A stretch of 51,586 bases of DNA from Limosilactobacillus reuteri (GTDB taxonomy: Bacteria > Bacillota > Bacilli > Lactobacillales > Lactobacillaceae), in NCBI RefSeq assembly GCF_020784725.1, contig NZ_JAJGTZ010000004.1:1-51586 (forward strand), written 5' to 3'. The notes under the pieces were generated by a model. The model searched no databases, was not told where the DNA came from, and saw only the letters and a list, made by a program, of their open reading frames with translations. Below are positions 44,404 through 51,586 of the stretch, piece after piece (within the stretch, counting starts at the first letter, position 1; the number at the start of each line of letters is the position of its first letter). The position numbers were made by a program, and so were the translations under genes.

Positions 44404-45177
44404 ATGACTAAGACAACTCAAGAACTATTAGATGATTACTATCATTTTTTAAGTAAAAGTTATCAAATAAACAAATTGGATGATGCTGAAGAAATCGTTA
44501 CTCCGTTTACTGATAATATCGGAGACAATGTTACTCTTTATCTATCACAAATTAAGAACCATAAAATTAAACTAGATGATGATGGTTATACTCTTGATAA
44601 TCTAAAGATGATGAACGTAAATTTGTCTGATACACGCCAACAATTGTTAAGAAGGATTTGTAATCAATATGAAGTCTCTCTCTCAAACGAAGGCATCTTA
44701 TTTAACACTGGTACACCTTCTGACTTTCCTATAATGAAATTAAATTTAACATCAGCAATTCTAAAAATTGGTGATCTTTCATTCACACAACACTCCCGAG
44801 TTAAAAAGATGTTTGTTGATGATGTTATATCAACACTCAAGAAAAAAGATCTTGGTGGTATACCAAGTAGCTTCGTTGGACGCAGTGGAGTAAATTATCC
44901 ATTGCCTTATGTCGTTCCTCAAAGAAAACATCATCCACTTAAAGTAGTTGATGTAGCAAATAATATAAGTAATGGAAATATGATGCAAACAGCTTTTCAA
45001 GTTAACGATATTAAAAATAATGTTGAATTTGATTATACTGATCCAACCTTTTTACTTATTTATAACGAAAAAGTTGCAAGCCCAAGCAAACAGTCAATGA
45101 AGATTGCAAATGATGTAGGTATTAGTGCAGTTCCATTTAGTGAAATGGATCGTATTACCGATTTACTAACTGCATAA
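44404..45177 (+). CDS. DUF1828/DUF1829 domain protein
   Basis: The 257-residue protein has the DUF1828 region (about residues 30-125; KLDDDGYTLDNLKMMNVNL then TRQQLLRRICNQYEVSLSNEGIL) followed by a DUF1829-like half. The D-D-x-G strand pattern is typical. The biochemical role is unknown. AAGGAGG precedes the ATG at normal spacing, so the 44395 GTG start is rejected. It forms a tight pair with the DUF6978 gene. Phage repressor-linked position suggests an immunity, superinfection-exclusion or toxin-antitoxin-like role, which is inference. Confidence 0.78.
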   Translation: MTKTTQELLDDYYHFLSKSYQINKLDDAEEIVTPFTDNIGDNVTLYLSQIKNHKIKLDDDGYTLDNLKMMNVNLSDTRQQLLRRICNQYEVSLSNEGILFNTGTPSDFPIMKLNLTSAILKIGDLSFTQHSRVKKMFVDDVISTLKKKDLGGIPSSFVGRSGVNYPLPYVVPQRKHHPLKVVDVANNISNGNMMQTAFQVNDIKNNVEFDYTDPTFLLIYNEKVASPSKQSMKIANDVGISAVPFSEMDRITDLLTA

Positions 45178-45406
45178 TTTAAACTGGTCGAAAACTCGGC
45201 TGATTAGATCTGCGCATAATTGCGCACATCTTACTCACCTCAATTTTGGGGTGAGTACATCTGTCCAGAATTGGACAAATCTTTACTCAACGCAAAACTG
45301 CGCTCAGTCTATCCCTTTTTGGTGACCGAAAATACGGCTACGAAACTCAAATACATACCTCCAATATTCCACGTTGGCAAGCTGTGCGATTGAAAGAGGT
45401 AATTTT
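45178..45406. other. Gene-free stretch with hairpin array
   Basis: Between DUF1828 and the integrase fragment no open frame is supported. It contains four hairpins at 45211-45302, and a 13-base sequence CCACGTTGGCAAG at 45369-45381 that is the inverse of one at 40096-40108. Confidence 0.6.
45211..45302. repeat. Array of four short inverted repeats
   Basis: Stem-loops in a row: TGCGCA-TAAT-TGCGCA (45211-45226), TACTCACCTC-AATTTT-GGGGTGAGTA (45232-45257), TGTCCA-GAAT-TGGACA (45262-45277) and CGCA-AAAC-TGCG (45291-45302). Each unit except the last has an AATT-type loop and is preceded by ATCT. No T-runs follow, so they do not look like terminators. Confidence 0.75.
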
Positions 45407-45563
45407 ATGAGTTATGTAAGAAGGATACTACGGTTATGCAAGCTATCAAGATAATGAGGGAAAGTGGCATCAGAAATCAGCCGGCTGTTTTAATTTAAAG
45501 CGTGAAGCACTGCAAGCAGCCAATAAACTAGAAGCAGAGTTAGACCAGGTAAACCTTGTATGA
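45407..45563 (+). pseudogene. Phage integrase fragment, N-terminus only, frameshifted
   Basis: ATG 45407 follows GAAAGAGG and reads MSYVRR. After a shift the frame continues as GYYGYASYQDNEGKWHQKSA, then FNLKREALQAANKLEAELDQVN, the arm-binding (AP2-like) N-terminal domain of tyrosine integrases. It stops at 45561 and no catalytic domain follows. The element can no longer excise by itself. Confidence 0.75.
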
Positions 45564-45614
45564 CACTAGCTAAGTATTATTGGCGCTGGTATGAACTCTA
45601 TGAAGCATCATAAT

Positions 45615-45647
45615 AGCTCGGTAAACATTGATTTGCCGGGCTTTTTT
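45615..45647 (+). terminator. Terminator at the right end of the prophage remnant
   Basis: AGC-T-CGG-T-AAA pairs imperfectly with TTT-GCCG-GGCT and is followed by six T. Confidence 0.7.
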
Positions 45648-45683
45648 CTTTATATTGAAATAAAACTGCAAAGGAAGACCAAG

Positions 45684-46079
45684 ATGAAAGCTTTATCAAT
45701 TCATCCTGAATATGGAATGGAAATCTTAAATGGCACAAAAACAGAGGAATACAGGACATGGACAACTAAATATCGTGGAGACCTTTTAATTTGCAATAGT
45801 GCTAAGAAGACACGTGGGGCGGTATCTGGTCATGCGTTATGTGTTGCCAAGATCATTGGAATTGCAGAACGGGACGATGGTGAACAAAAATACTACGCGT
45901 GGATAATTGCTCCATTTGAGGAAGGTGGTTCTTATTGGATTGAACCGTTAAAAGTTAAGGGACAGTTAAAATTGTTTAACGTCGATGACCGCTTGATTAA
46001 ACCTGCGCCATTTACTAACCCTTTCTCAAAAGCTGGTAAGCAATGGTACCAAGAAAAGATTGCCCCCTTAATCTATTAA
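45684..46079 (+). CDS. ASCH domain protein
   Basis: The 131-residue protein has the ASCH fold: MKALSIHPEYGMEILNGTKTEEYR, RGDLLICNSAKKTR, ALCVAKIIGIAE, WIIAPF. The family is linked to RNA or modified-nucleotide binding and some members cleave RNA or acetylated cytidine. The substrate here is unknown. ATG 45684 follows AAGGAAG; the in-frame ATG at 45591 has no binding site and is inside the terminator region. It may be host or prophage cargo, as it lies right at the edge. Confidence 0.83.
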   Translation: MKALSIHPEYGMEILNGTKTEEYRTWTTKYRGDLLICNSAKKTRGAVSGHALCVAKIIGIAERDDGEQKYYAWIIAPFEEGGSYWIEPLKVKGQLKLFNVDDRLIKPAPFTNPFSKAGKQWYQEKIAPLIY

Positions 46080-46166
46080 GATATTTTCACCAACTAACTT
46101 ATGCGTTATGATAGAAAATAAAAAATGAAGGGGCAATAGCTTATCGGAAAGATTAGAATTAACAAC

Positions 46167-46502
46167 ATGGCATTTAATACTTACAATGGTGTGTTTGCAG
46201 AAGAGAAAAAGCTTGGTCAAAAAATTGAAATTGACTGTGAAATGGACTATCCAATTGAAACGATGGTTAAAACCGATGAATTAGAGGAAACTGTCAGTTA
46301 TGCTGATATTTATGAAACCATCGCGGAGTTTGTTGCCCATCATAACTACAATTTGATTGAAAGCCTTGCTAATAACTTATTGCATGAGCTTTTCAAGACA
46401 TACCCGATGCTTGATGAGATTCGTCTTCGCATTCGTAAATATAGTGTGCCAATCGCTGGAATTTTCGATAATGTCGAAATTGAAGTAGCAGGGAGCAAGT
46501 AA
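46167..46502 (+). CDS. folB: Dihydroneopterin aldolase, uncertain start
   Basis: The 111-residue reading aligns with FolB: FNTYNGVFAEEKKLGQKIEI, ETVSYADIYETIAEF, NYNLIESLANNL and a terminal strand. It converts dihydroneopterin to hydroxymethyldihydropterin in folate synthesis. FolB proteins normally start M-x-K-I-R-I-N-N, and exactly GKIRINN is encoded upstream of this ATG, but the codon where ATG is expected (46143) is ATC. AAGGGG lies 9 bp before that ATC, while ATG 46167 has no binding site. So translation may begin at ATC, or less well at 46167. It is the first gene of the folate operon, 2 bp before folK. Confidence 0.88.
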   Translation: MAFNTYNGVFAEEKKLGQKIEIDCEMDYPIETMVKTDELEETVSYADIYETIAEFVAHHNYNLIESLANNLLHELFKTYPMLDEIRLRIRKYSVPIAGIFDNVEIEVAGSK

Positions 46503-46504
46503 TT

Positions 46505-47017
46505 ATGACTGAAGCATATCTAAGCATTGGGAGTAATATGGGCGACCGGTTAACAAACCTTCAAAAAGCTATTCAGATGCTGAATGTGCCACCTAAAATT
46601 GATGTTACGACGATCTCCTCAGTTTATGAAACAGAACCGGTGGGGGATGTCAAACAAGATTCTTTTTATAATATTGCGGTTAAGGTTGCGACCGAGTTAA
46701 CAGCTCAGCAACTTCTCGACCACCTTCACAATATCGAACAGGAGTTACATCGACGCCGGCTCATTCATTGGGGCCCACGGACAATTGACCTTGATATTAT
46801 TGATTTTGGTCATCAACGTATTAAAACCCCAACGTTAACGATCCCTCATCCAGAAATGGCTAACCGACAGTTTGTTTTATTGCCAATGCGCGAAATTACT
46901 AATCAAAATGATCCTTATTATCAACAATTGGATCACTTGTTAAATAAGACTTCAGATCATAATTGGCTTAAAAAGATATATGGACAAGAGGTGTTTTCAT
47001 GGACCAACAAAAAATAG
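46505..47017 (+). CDS. folK: 2-amino-4-hydroxy-6-hydroxymethyldihydropteridine pyrophosphokinase
   Basis: The 170-residue enzyme transfers pyrophosphate from ATP to hydroxymethyldihydropterin. It shows SIGSNMGDRLTNLQKAI at the start and GPRTIDLDIIDFG with the metal-binding Asp pair near residue 97, plus TIPHPEMANRQFVLLPM. Length is normal. It starts 2 bp after folB and overlaps folE by 19 bp. Confidence 0.96.
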   Translation: MTEAYLSIGSNMGDRLTNLQKAIQMLNVPPKIDVTTISSVYETEPVGDVKQDSFYNIAVKVATELTAQQLLDHLHNIEQELHRRRLIHWGPRTIDLDIIDFGHQRIKTPTLTIPHPEMANRQFVLLPMREITNQNDPYYQQLDHLLNKTSDHNWLKKIYGQEVFSWTNKK

Positions 47018-47577
47018 CAAGGGCTGTTAAAGATTTATTAATTGCAATCGGGGAAGATCCGGAACGAGAAGGATTGGCAGAAACACCTCAGCGCGTTGCC
47101 AAAATGTACCAAGAAGTTTTTTCTTCCCTTAATCATCAACCAGAAGAAATGGCCAACTATAAGGTTTTTCATGTTGATGATGTGCCGGAAATGGTATTAG
47201 TGCAGCACATTCCTTTTTATTCAATGTGTGAACACCATTTGCTGCCCTTTTTCGGATACGCGAATGTGGCTTATGTCCCCAAAGATAAGAAAGTTATTGG
47301 TCTCAGTAAGATTCCCCGGTTGTTAGATTTTGTAACGAAGAAACCCGGGATGCAAGAACGCATTACAACAGACTTAGTAGCCGAGTTGCAACGAATCCTT
47401 GATCCAGCCGGGGTTGCAGTGACTATTGCGGCCCGTCACCTTTGTATGGAAATGCGGGGTGTTAATAAGGCTGGTCAATTTACTTATACTGATAAGTTTA
47501 CAGGTCAATTTAAGACTGACCGTGATTTGAAACAAGAATTTCTAAATCAAACGAGGAATTATCGTGCAGACCTATGA
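46999..47577 (+). CDS. folE: GTP cyclohydrolase I
   Basis: The 192-residue enzyme opens GTP to dihydroneopterin triphosphate, the first step of folate synthesis. Zinc ligands and catalytic residues lie in YSMCEHHLLPFFG and AARHLCMEMRGV. Length is normal for FolE. The ribosome binding site lies inside folK (AAGAGGTG), and its end overlaps folC by 14 bp, so translation along the operon is coupled. Confidence 0.96.
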   Translation: MDQQKIARAVKDLLIAIGEDPEREGLAETPQRVAKMYQEVFSSLNHQPEEMANYKVFHVDDVPEMVLVQHIPFYSMCEHHLLPFFGYANVAYVPKDKKVIGLSKIPRLLDFVTKKPGMQERITTDLVAELQRILDPAGVAVTIAARHLCMEMRGVNKAGQFTYTDKFTGQFKTDRDLKQEFLNQTRNYRADL

Positions 47578-48823
47578 ACGAATTAACGCGGGTTTTAACC
47601 GCCAAATGTTGGGAGGACAACAGGATCGGGTAAAATTTTTACGACGAATTCTTACTCGGTTAGAAAATCCTGACCAGCGCTTTAAAATTATCCATATTGC
47701 GGGGACAAACGGAAAAGGCTCGACCGGGACAATGTTAGAACAGGGTTTGCAAAATGCTGGATACCGGGTCGGCTATTTTAGTAGTCCGGCTTTGGTAGAT
47801 GAGCGGGAGCAAATTAAGGTTAATGAACATTTGATTAGTAAAGAAGACTTTGTAATCACTTACCAAAAGATCATCAAGCACCTGCCGACTGATATTTCAC
47901 CTGATGATATTACCATTTTTGAGTGGTGGACCTTAATAATGCTGCAATATTTTGCGGATCAAAAAGTGGATTGGGCAGTCGTTGAATGCGGCTTAGGCGG
48001 ACAAGATGATGCAACCAATATTATCAATGCGCCTTTTATTAGTGTGATAACGCATATTGCCCTTGATCATACGCGGATCTTAGGCCCAACGATTACTAAA
48101 ATTGCTCAGGCTAAAGCAGGGATTATCAAGACGGGGACTAAGCAAGTATTTTTAGCGCCACATCAAGAAAAAGACGCTTTGACAATTATTAAGGAAAAGG
48201 CTCATCAACAAGGAGTAGGATTGACGCAAGCAGATACTCAAACAATTGTTGATGGAAAGGCGATCCTAAAAGCTAACCACAAAATATATAAAGTTCCCTT
48301 TAATTTGTTGGGGACTTTCCAAAGTGAAAATTTAGGAACCGTTGTCAGTGTATTTAATTTTCTTTTTCAACGAGGGCTTGTCACTTCTTGGCGGCCTTTA
48401 CTATCTACGCTTGCGACAGTGAAGATTGCTGGTCGAATGCAAAAAATTGCTGATCATCCTCCTATTATTTTGGATGGGGCCCATAATCCAGATGCAGCCA
48501 AGCAACTTACCCAAACTATTTCTAAGTTTCCCCATAATAAAGTAATTATGGTTCTTGGCTTCCTCGCTGATAAAAATATTAGTCCGATGGTTAAAATTTA
48601 TCAGCAAATGGCAGATGAGATAATAATTACTACTCCTAACCATCCCACCCGCGCTCTTGAAGCAAATGAATTAAAATCAGTTTTGCCTCAAGCGACTATT
48701 GCTGATAATCCACGAAAAGGGTTAGTGATGGCAAAAAAGATTGCAGAGCCGAATGATTTAATTATCGTAACGGGTTCTTTTTATACGATTAAAGATATCG
48801 AGGCCAATTTAGATGAAAAATAA
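47564..48823 (+). CDS. folC: Folylpolyglutamate/dihydrofolate synthase
   Basis: The 419-residue Mur-ligase-like enzyme adds glutamate to folates. The ATP-binding loop is HIAGTNGKGSTGTMLE (about residues 44-60). VVECGLGGQDDATN and the LDGAHNPDAAKQ motif near residue 305 are characteristic. It overlaps folE at its start and the rdgB-like gene at its end by 11 bp. Confidence 0.94.
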   Translation: MQTYERINAGFNRQMLGGQQDRVKFLRRILTRLENPDQRFKIIHIAGTNGKGSTGTMLEQGLQNAGYRVGYFSSPALVDEREQIKVNEHLISKEDFVITYQKIIKHLPTDISPDDITIFEWWTLIMLQYFADQKVDWAVVECGLGGQDDATNIINAPFISVITHIALDHTRILGPTITKIAQAKAGIIKTGTKQVFLAPHQEKDALTIIKEKAHQQGVGLTQADTQTIVDGKAILKANHKIYKVPFNLLGTFQSENLGTVVSVFNFLFQRGLVTSWRPLLSTLATVKIAGRMQKIADHPPIILDGAHNPDAAKQLTQTISKFPHNKVIMVLGFLADKNISPMVKIYQQMADEIIITTPNHPTRALEANELKSVLPQATIADNPRKGLVMAKKIAEPNDLIIVTGSFYTIKDIEANLDEK

Positions 48824-49400
48824 CTTTATTATTGCAACCCATAATATTCATAAAATTAAAGAAATTGAAACCATTCTAAATTTTTACCACCAACATGGTG
48901 AAGGGTATCGAAAAAAGTTGCCTCAACAAGCTTTTCCTCCTGAATCAACAGTGAGTTATGAAGAAAACGCAAAGGCGAAGGCCCTCTTTATCAGTCAACA
49001 ACTACCGGCAGCAAAAATAATTGCCGATGATTCCGGTTTAGAGCTTCCGGCTTTTCCTGGAAGGTACGGGGTGCAGACAGCGCGGGAATTGGCGCAAGAA
49101 GTTCCCAATGGTGATTTAAATGATTATTTGATTCACTTAGTCGATGGTAAATCACGACAATTTATAATGAAAACAACAATTGCCCTAGCGATAAATAATC
49201 AAGTGGTTAAAATTGGTCATGGTCAATTAAAGGGGACAATTGCTCATGCTGAACGCGGAGTTAATGCGACCGGTTTTGATCGGATTTTTATTCCAGCTGG
49301 CGAATCACAAACGCTTGCCGAAATGGATCAGCCGACCCGTATTTCTTATTTATATCGTGCACGGGCTGTTAAAAATTTATTAGATCAATTAGGAGAATAA
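48813..49400 (+). CDS. rdgB: RdgB/HAM1 family non-canonical purine NTP pyrophosphatase
   Basis: The 195-residue enzyme hydrolyses dITP and XTP. It shows FIIATHNIHKIKEIETIL at the start, the active site IADDSGLELPAFPGRYGVQTAR and the C-terminal RISYLYRARAVKNL. In lactobacillus folate operons a gene of this family often sits between folC and folP; it may remove the pyrophosphate of dihydroneopterin triphosphate, a step lacking a dedicated enzyme here. That is inference from context. Confidence 0.92.
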   Translation: MKNNFIIATHNIHKIKEIETILNFYHQHGEGYRKKLPQQAFPPESTVSYEENAKAKALFISQQLPAAKIIADDSGLELPAFPGRYGVQTARELAQEVPNGDLNDYLIHLVDGKSRQFIMKTTIALAINNQVVKIGHGQLKGTIAHAERGVNATGFDRIFIPAGESQTLAEMDQPTRISYLYRARAVKNLLDQLGE

Positions 49401-49401
49401 A

Positions 49402-50565
49402 ATGAAAGTTACTGAAAAGTTAGTTACTAAAGACCATTCGAAGTTAGTGTCCGCGATCTTGGCCGACCAAGTTAATCGCCATCAGCAGCTTTTATTGACT
49501 TGGGAGTGTCCAGATGTGGAGACGACTGGAATGGTGGAGCAATTTATCCGTCATTTTGATACTCCCGTCGCTTGTGTTGAAAAGCGCGTAGAATTTTCTT
49601 TTCCGCTCCTTTCTCTAAAAGAACTAATAGCGCGGGTGAAAGAGCGGTGGGAGAACGACCAAGAATTAATTGCTTCTCTTGAGCAGGTTTATCGTCATCA
49701 CCAAATTATTTGGCGTGCAGGTCGGCTTACTTTTGATCTGACAGAGCAACCAGTGATTTATGGGATTTTAAATGTAACTCCTGATTCATTTTATGATGGA
49801 GGTAAATTTCAATCCTACTCCGCTATCGTCGATCAAATTGCTAAGATGGTAGCTGCCGGTGCAAACGTAATTGAAGTCGGGGGGCAAACTACGAAACCGG
49901 GTGGCTTTAAAGAGGTTGATCCTGAAGAAGAAATTGCGCGAATTATGCCGGCCATTCAGCTTCTTCGTGAAAACTATCCCCAGGTTGCTATCGCAGTTGA
50001 TACGTATAAACTTCCAGTAATGGCGGCGGCAATTAAGGCTGGGGTAGATATTATCAATGATGTGCAGGCATTTAATTCAAAACAAAAACTAATTTTGATG
50101 GCTAAAGCAAATGTTGGAATGGTAACGATGCATAGCAGCCGAACCCATGACTATGATAACCTTACCGTAGCGATGCAGAAATTTTTTGAACATAATCTTG
50201 GGACAATAGCGGCTGCTGGTATTGATCTTGAACGAGTGATTTTAGACCAAGGAATTGGGTATGCCAAGGTTGCTGACGGTTATCAAGATTATGCGATGAT
50301 GCGCAACGTTGACCAGCTTAATTACCTCCATCGTCCAATTATGGTTGCGATCTCCCGAAAAGGTTTTGGTCAAAAATTATTTAACTTAGCAAAAGAAGAC
50401 CGTCTCGGCGTAACATTGATTGCTGAGACAGCAATGTATTTGCGAGGCGGTCGTGTTTTACGAGTTCATGATGTTGAGGAAACTAGTCAATTAGTGAAAA
50501 TGATCGACACTATTGAAAATAGTTACTGGTTTAGATCCACCAACAACCAATCCCCAAGGCAATAA
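49402..50565 (+). CDS. folP: Dihydropteroate synthase with N-terminal extension
   Basis: The 387-residue enzyme joins hydroxymethyldihydropterin pyrophosphate and para-aminobenzoate. The DHPS core begins near residue 114: YGILNVTPDSFYDGGKF, then EVGGQTTKPGG, AVDTYK and INDV. The first ~110 residues are an extra domain with no motif I recognise; typical DHPS has about 270-280 residues. It follows rdgB by 1 bp and ends the operon. Its 3' end overlaps the convergent YisL-like gene by 35 bp, with no terminator between. Confidence 0.95.
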   Translation: MKVTEKLVTKDHSKLVSAILADQVNRHQQLLLTWECPDVETTGMVEQFIRHFDTPVACVEKRVEFSFPLLSLKELIARVKERWENDQELIASLEQVYRHHQIIWRAGRLTFDLTEQPVIYGILNVTPDSFYDGGKFQSYSAIVDQIAKMVAAGANVIEVGGQTTKPGGFKEVDPEEEIARIMPAIQLLRENYPQVAIAVDTYKLPVMAAAIKAGVDIINDVQAFNSKQKLILMAKANVGMVTMHSSRTHDYDNLTVAMQKFFEHNLGTIAAAGIDLERVILDQGIGYAKVADGYQDYAMMRNVDQLNYLHRPIMVAISRKGFGQKLFNLAKEDRLGVTLIAETAMYLRGGRVLRVHDVEETSQLVKMIDTIENSYWFRSTNNQSPRQ

Positions 50566-50866
50566 TAAGGGCAACAAAAAGTAAGGCTGTTAGATAGGGA
50601 TTGCCAAATGTTTCCCGTTTAAGGCGGAAAGCAGTTTCCATTAAGATATAGATTAGAATTAAAAAGATGATCCATACTAGGTTGCTCAGAAGCTGAGTTT
50701 TAAAATGAAGAAAGGTATGGACAATCGAAGCGGTCAATAAAAGGAAAAAGAATAAGCGGCTTAGTTCAAGCCAGTTAGTCACTTTCCGTTCAATTTTTGC
50801 ATGTAAACCAGTGGTAGTGGTGAGAATCAAAATAATGATTAAGACCGCCACTATTATTTTGAACAT
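50531..50866 (-). CDS. YisL/DUF1516 family membrane protein
   Basis: The 111-residue protein has four hydrophobic segments (FKIIVAVLIIILILTT, LFFFLLLTASIVHTF, LVWIIFLILIYILM, LTALLFVALIIALGIG), the layout of DUF1516. Its role is unknown. AAAGGAG precedes the ATG at 50866. Its last 11 codons are antisense to the end of folP. Confidence 0.83.
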   Translation of the reverse strand: MFKIIVAVLIIILILTTTTGLHAKIERKVTNWLELSRLFFFLLLTASIVHTFLHFKTQLLSNLVWIIFLILIYILMETAFRLKRETFGNPYLTALLFVALIIALGIGCWWI

Positions 50867-51007
50867 ATGGGTAAACTCCTTTCGGCTTTGATTTTAGCAT
50901 TAATGAGAGGAACTGACTATATGCTTTTGACTTGAAAATATAATAAAAAAAGTGTATGGTACGTATATTGCTTGCGTAAAAATAAATAATATTTGAGGTG
51001 AAATCAA

Positions 51008-51280
51008 GTGGCAGATTTTGAAATTGGCGATATTGTAAAAGGAAAGAAATTCGGTCCCCTCGAACATGAATTTTCTGGTGTTGTTGAAAAGGTTTATACT
51101 AATTCAATTATGGTATCTATCCAAGATTTTGATCCGTCTGATAAAAGTGGGGTTAACGAATTAAATGGCCGCGCTGTTATTCGCCAAAAAGAAGCTAAGA
51201 TGGTAAAGGCTGTTCCTCGTGAAGAAAAAAAGGATGACGAAGAAACAGCAGAAGATGCTAAATCTTCAAAAAAATCTTAA
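51008..51280 (+). CDS. DUF2187 (KOW-like) small protein
   Basis: The 90-residue protein has a KOW/SH3-like core: FEIGDIVKGKKFGPLEHEFSGVVEKVYTNSIMVSI, then NGRAVIRQKEAKMV, followed by a charged Lys/Glu tail. DUF2187 proteins are of unknown role and could bind RNA. GTG start at 51008, with GAGGTG 7 bp upstream. A small hairpin (CTAACTAAG/CTTAGTTAG) without T-run follows before tRNA-Gly. Confidence 0.82.
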   Translation: MADFEIGDIVKGKKFGPLEHEFSGVVEKVYTNSIMVSIQDFDPSDKSGVNELNGRAVIRQKEAKMVKAVPREEKKDDEETAEDAKSSKKS

Positions 51281-51343
51281 AAAAAGATGACAAATAGTTA
51301 GAAGAGGTATATACTAACTAAGTATTGAACTTAGTTAGTTAAT

Positions 51344-51414
51344 GCGGGTATAGTTTAGTGGTAAAACTCAACCTTCCCAAGGTTGCGTCGCGAGTTCGAT
51401 TCTCGTTACCCGCT
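51344..51414 (+). tRNA. tRNA-Gly(CCC)
   Basis: Acceptor GCGGGTA pairs with TACCCGC, the discriminator is T, and the anticodon stem CAACC/GGTTG closes loop TTCCCAA with anticodon CCC. It is 71 nt long. Confidence 0.94.
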
Positions 51415-51420
51415 CTTATA

Positions 51421-51467
51421 AAAAAGCTGAGGCTAGGAGAAAACTTTCTCCTAGCCTCAGCTTTTTT
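51421..51467 (+). terminator. Terminator after tRNA-Gly
   Basis: A very strong stem AAAAAGCTGAGGCTAGGAGAAA with its complement is followed by TTTTTT. Confidence 0.9.
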
Positions 51468-51485
51468 AGATTAATGTCTTTAGGC

Positions 51486-51586
51486 CTGGTTGAGTGCGCG
51501 AGCAGAGCGAGTGCACGAAACAAAAAACCACCTGCTATGCGGGTGGGCGATAAAAATTATATAAAAAGGCCTCTTTTGCCTTAAGA
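51486..51586. other. Possible end of a mobile element
   Basis: A hairpin CCACCTG/CGGGTGG (51528-51546) and GC-rich GAGTGCGCGAGCAGAGCGAGTGCAC differ in style from the surrounding AT-rich DNA and resemble ends of IS200/IS605-type elements. No transposase is inside the window, so this is only a suspicion. Confidence 0.25.

Larger units (their letters stand above)
39962..45563. mobile_element. Decayed prophage: immunity region and cargo only
   Basis: From the tRNA-Leu end to the integrase fragment the genes are phage-like and organised around a lysogeny switch. The minus-strand block (Cro-like, a frameshifted small gene, Rha-type, helix-turn-helix, hypothetical) diverges from a plus-strand block (CI-like repressor, membrane protein, DUF6978, DUF1828, integrase fragment). 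Replication, packaging, head, tail and lysis genes are missing. This looks like a large internal deletion that removed everything between the early lytic genes and attL. The right boundary is uncertain and could extend to about 45.65 kb. Confidence 0.82.

Noticed and set aside
40096-45381. 13-base inverted repeat (CTTGCCAACGTGG at 40096-40108 and its inverse at 45369-45381) as element ends
   Set aside because: It lies near both edges of the prophage remnant, but a 13-base match is expected by chance in a region of this size and there are no target duplications or transposase.
45563-45683. Right attachment site as a copy of the tRNA-Leu 3' end
   Set aside because: No stretch matching the T-arm or acceptor end of the tRNA (39930-39961) was found in this interval, so attR is either lost or lies elsewhere.

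Overview
The window looks like a chromosomal segment of a low-GC heterofermentative lactobacillus, most likely Limosilactobacillus reuteri or a close relative. The pointers are the folB-folK-folE-folC-rdgB-folP folate operon, an SMK-box riboswitch before metK, a leucine T-box before leuS, two Apf-like LysM wall proteins, an anaerobic nrdDG operon and PepV. The species call is inference from gene content and protein style; no database was searched.

Layout. 1-689 is the end of a tRNA cluster (Glu or Asp partial, then Val, Phe, Tyr, Trp, His, Cys, Leu-CAA). 1.5-3.7 kb holds a GNAT acetyltransferase and an MFS exporter separated by a structured intergenic repeat. 4.0-7.9 kb is the anaerobic ribonucleotide reductase operon nrdD-nrdG with a SufB/SufD-like third gene, behind an NrdR box. 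8.2-12 kb has two secreted LysM/Apf-like paralogues with matching promoters around a PEP carboxykinase-like P-loop protein. 12-15.7 kb carries an ExoIII-family protein with a degraded active site and preT-preA. 15.7-24.3 kb has an aldo/keto reductase, Hsp20, a LexA-controlled Y-family polymerase with a YolD-like partner, HdeD, a second copy of the structured repeat, VanZ, a decayed amino acid permease, PerR, a second MFS exporter and a Tag-like glycosylase. 24.3-28.4 kb is metK and leuS with their RNA switches. 28.4-39.8 kb is mostly housekeeping and envelope genes: HicB-like, flippase, NnrD, PepV, Usp, glucosaminidase, deoxynucleoside kinase, rbsR-rbsK, a CPBP protease and a YbjQ-like protein.

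A tRNA-Leu(CAG) at 39878-39961 marks the edge of a decayed prophage (about 39962-45563). It keeps the genetic switch: CI-like repressor, divergent Cro-like and Rha-type genes, and symmetric operators. Downstream of the repressor are three cargo genes: a membrane protein with an Ada-like tail, then a DUF6978/DUF1828 pair. Structural and lysis genes are absent, the integrase is reduced to a frameshifted N-terminus, and one early gene is frameshifted. The window closes with an ASCH-domain gene, the folate operon, two small conserved genes and tRNA-Gly.

The most unusual observations are: (i) a ~183-bp intergenic repeat, present twice, with compensatory base changes that argue for selection on RNA or cruciform structure; (ii) an ExoIII homologue in which four active-site residues are replaced although the frame is intact; (iii) the repressor-linked cargo genes retained in an otherwise gutted prophage, next to an array of four hairpins; (iv) the spacing-identical promoters of the two LysM paralogues; and (v) a folB gene that seems to lack a normal start codon.
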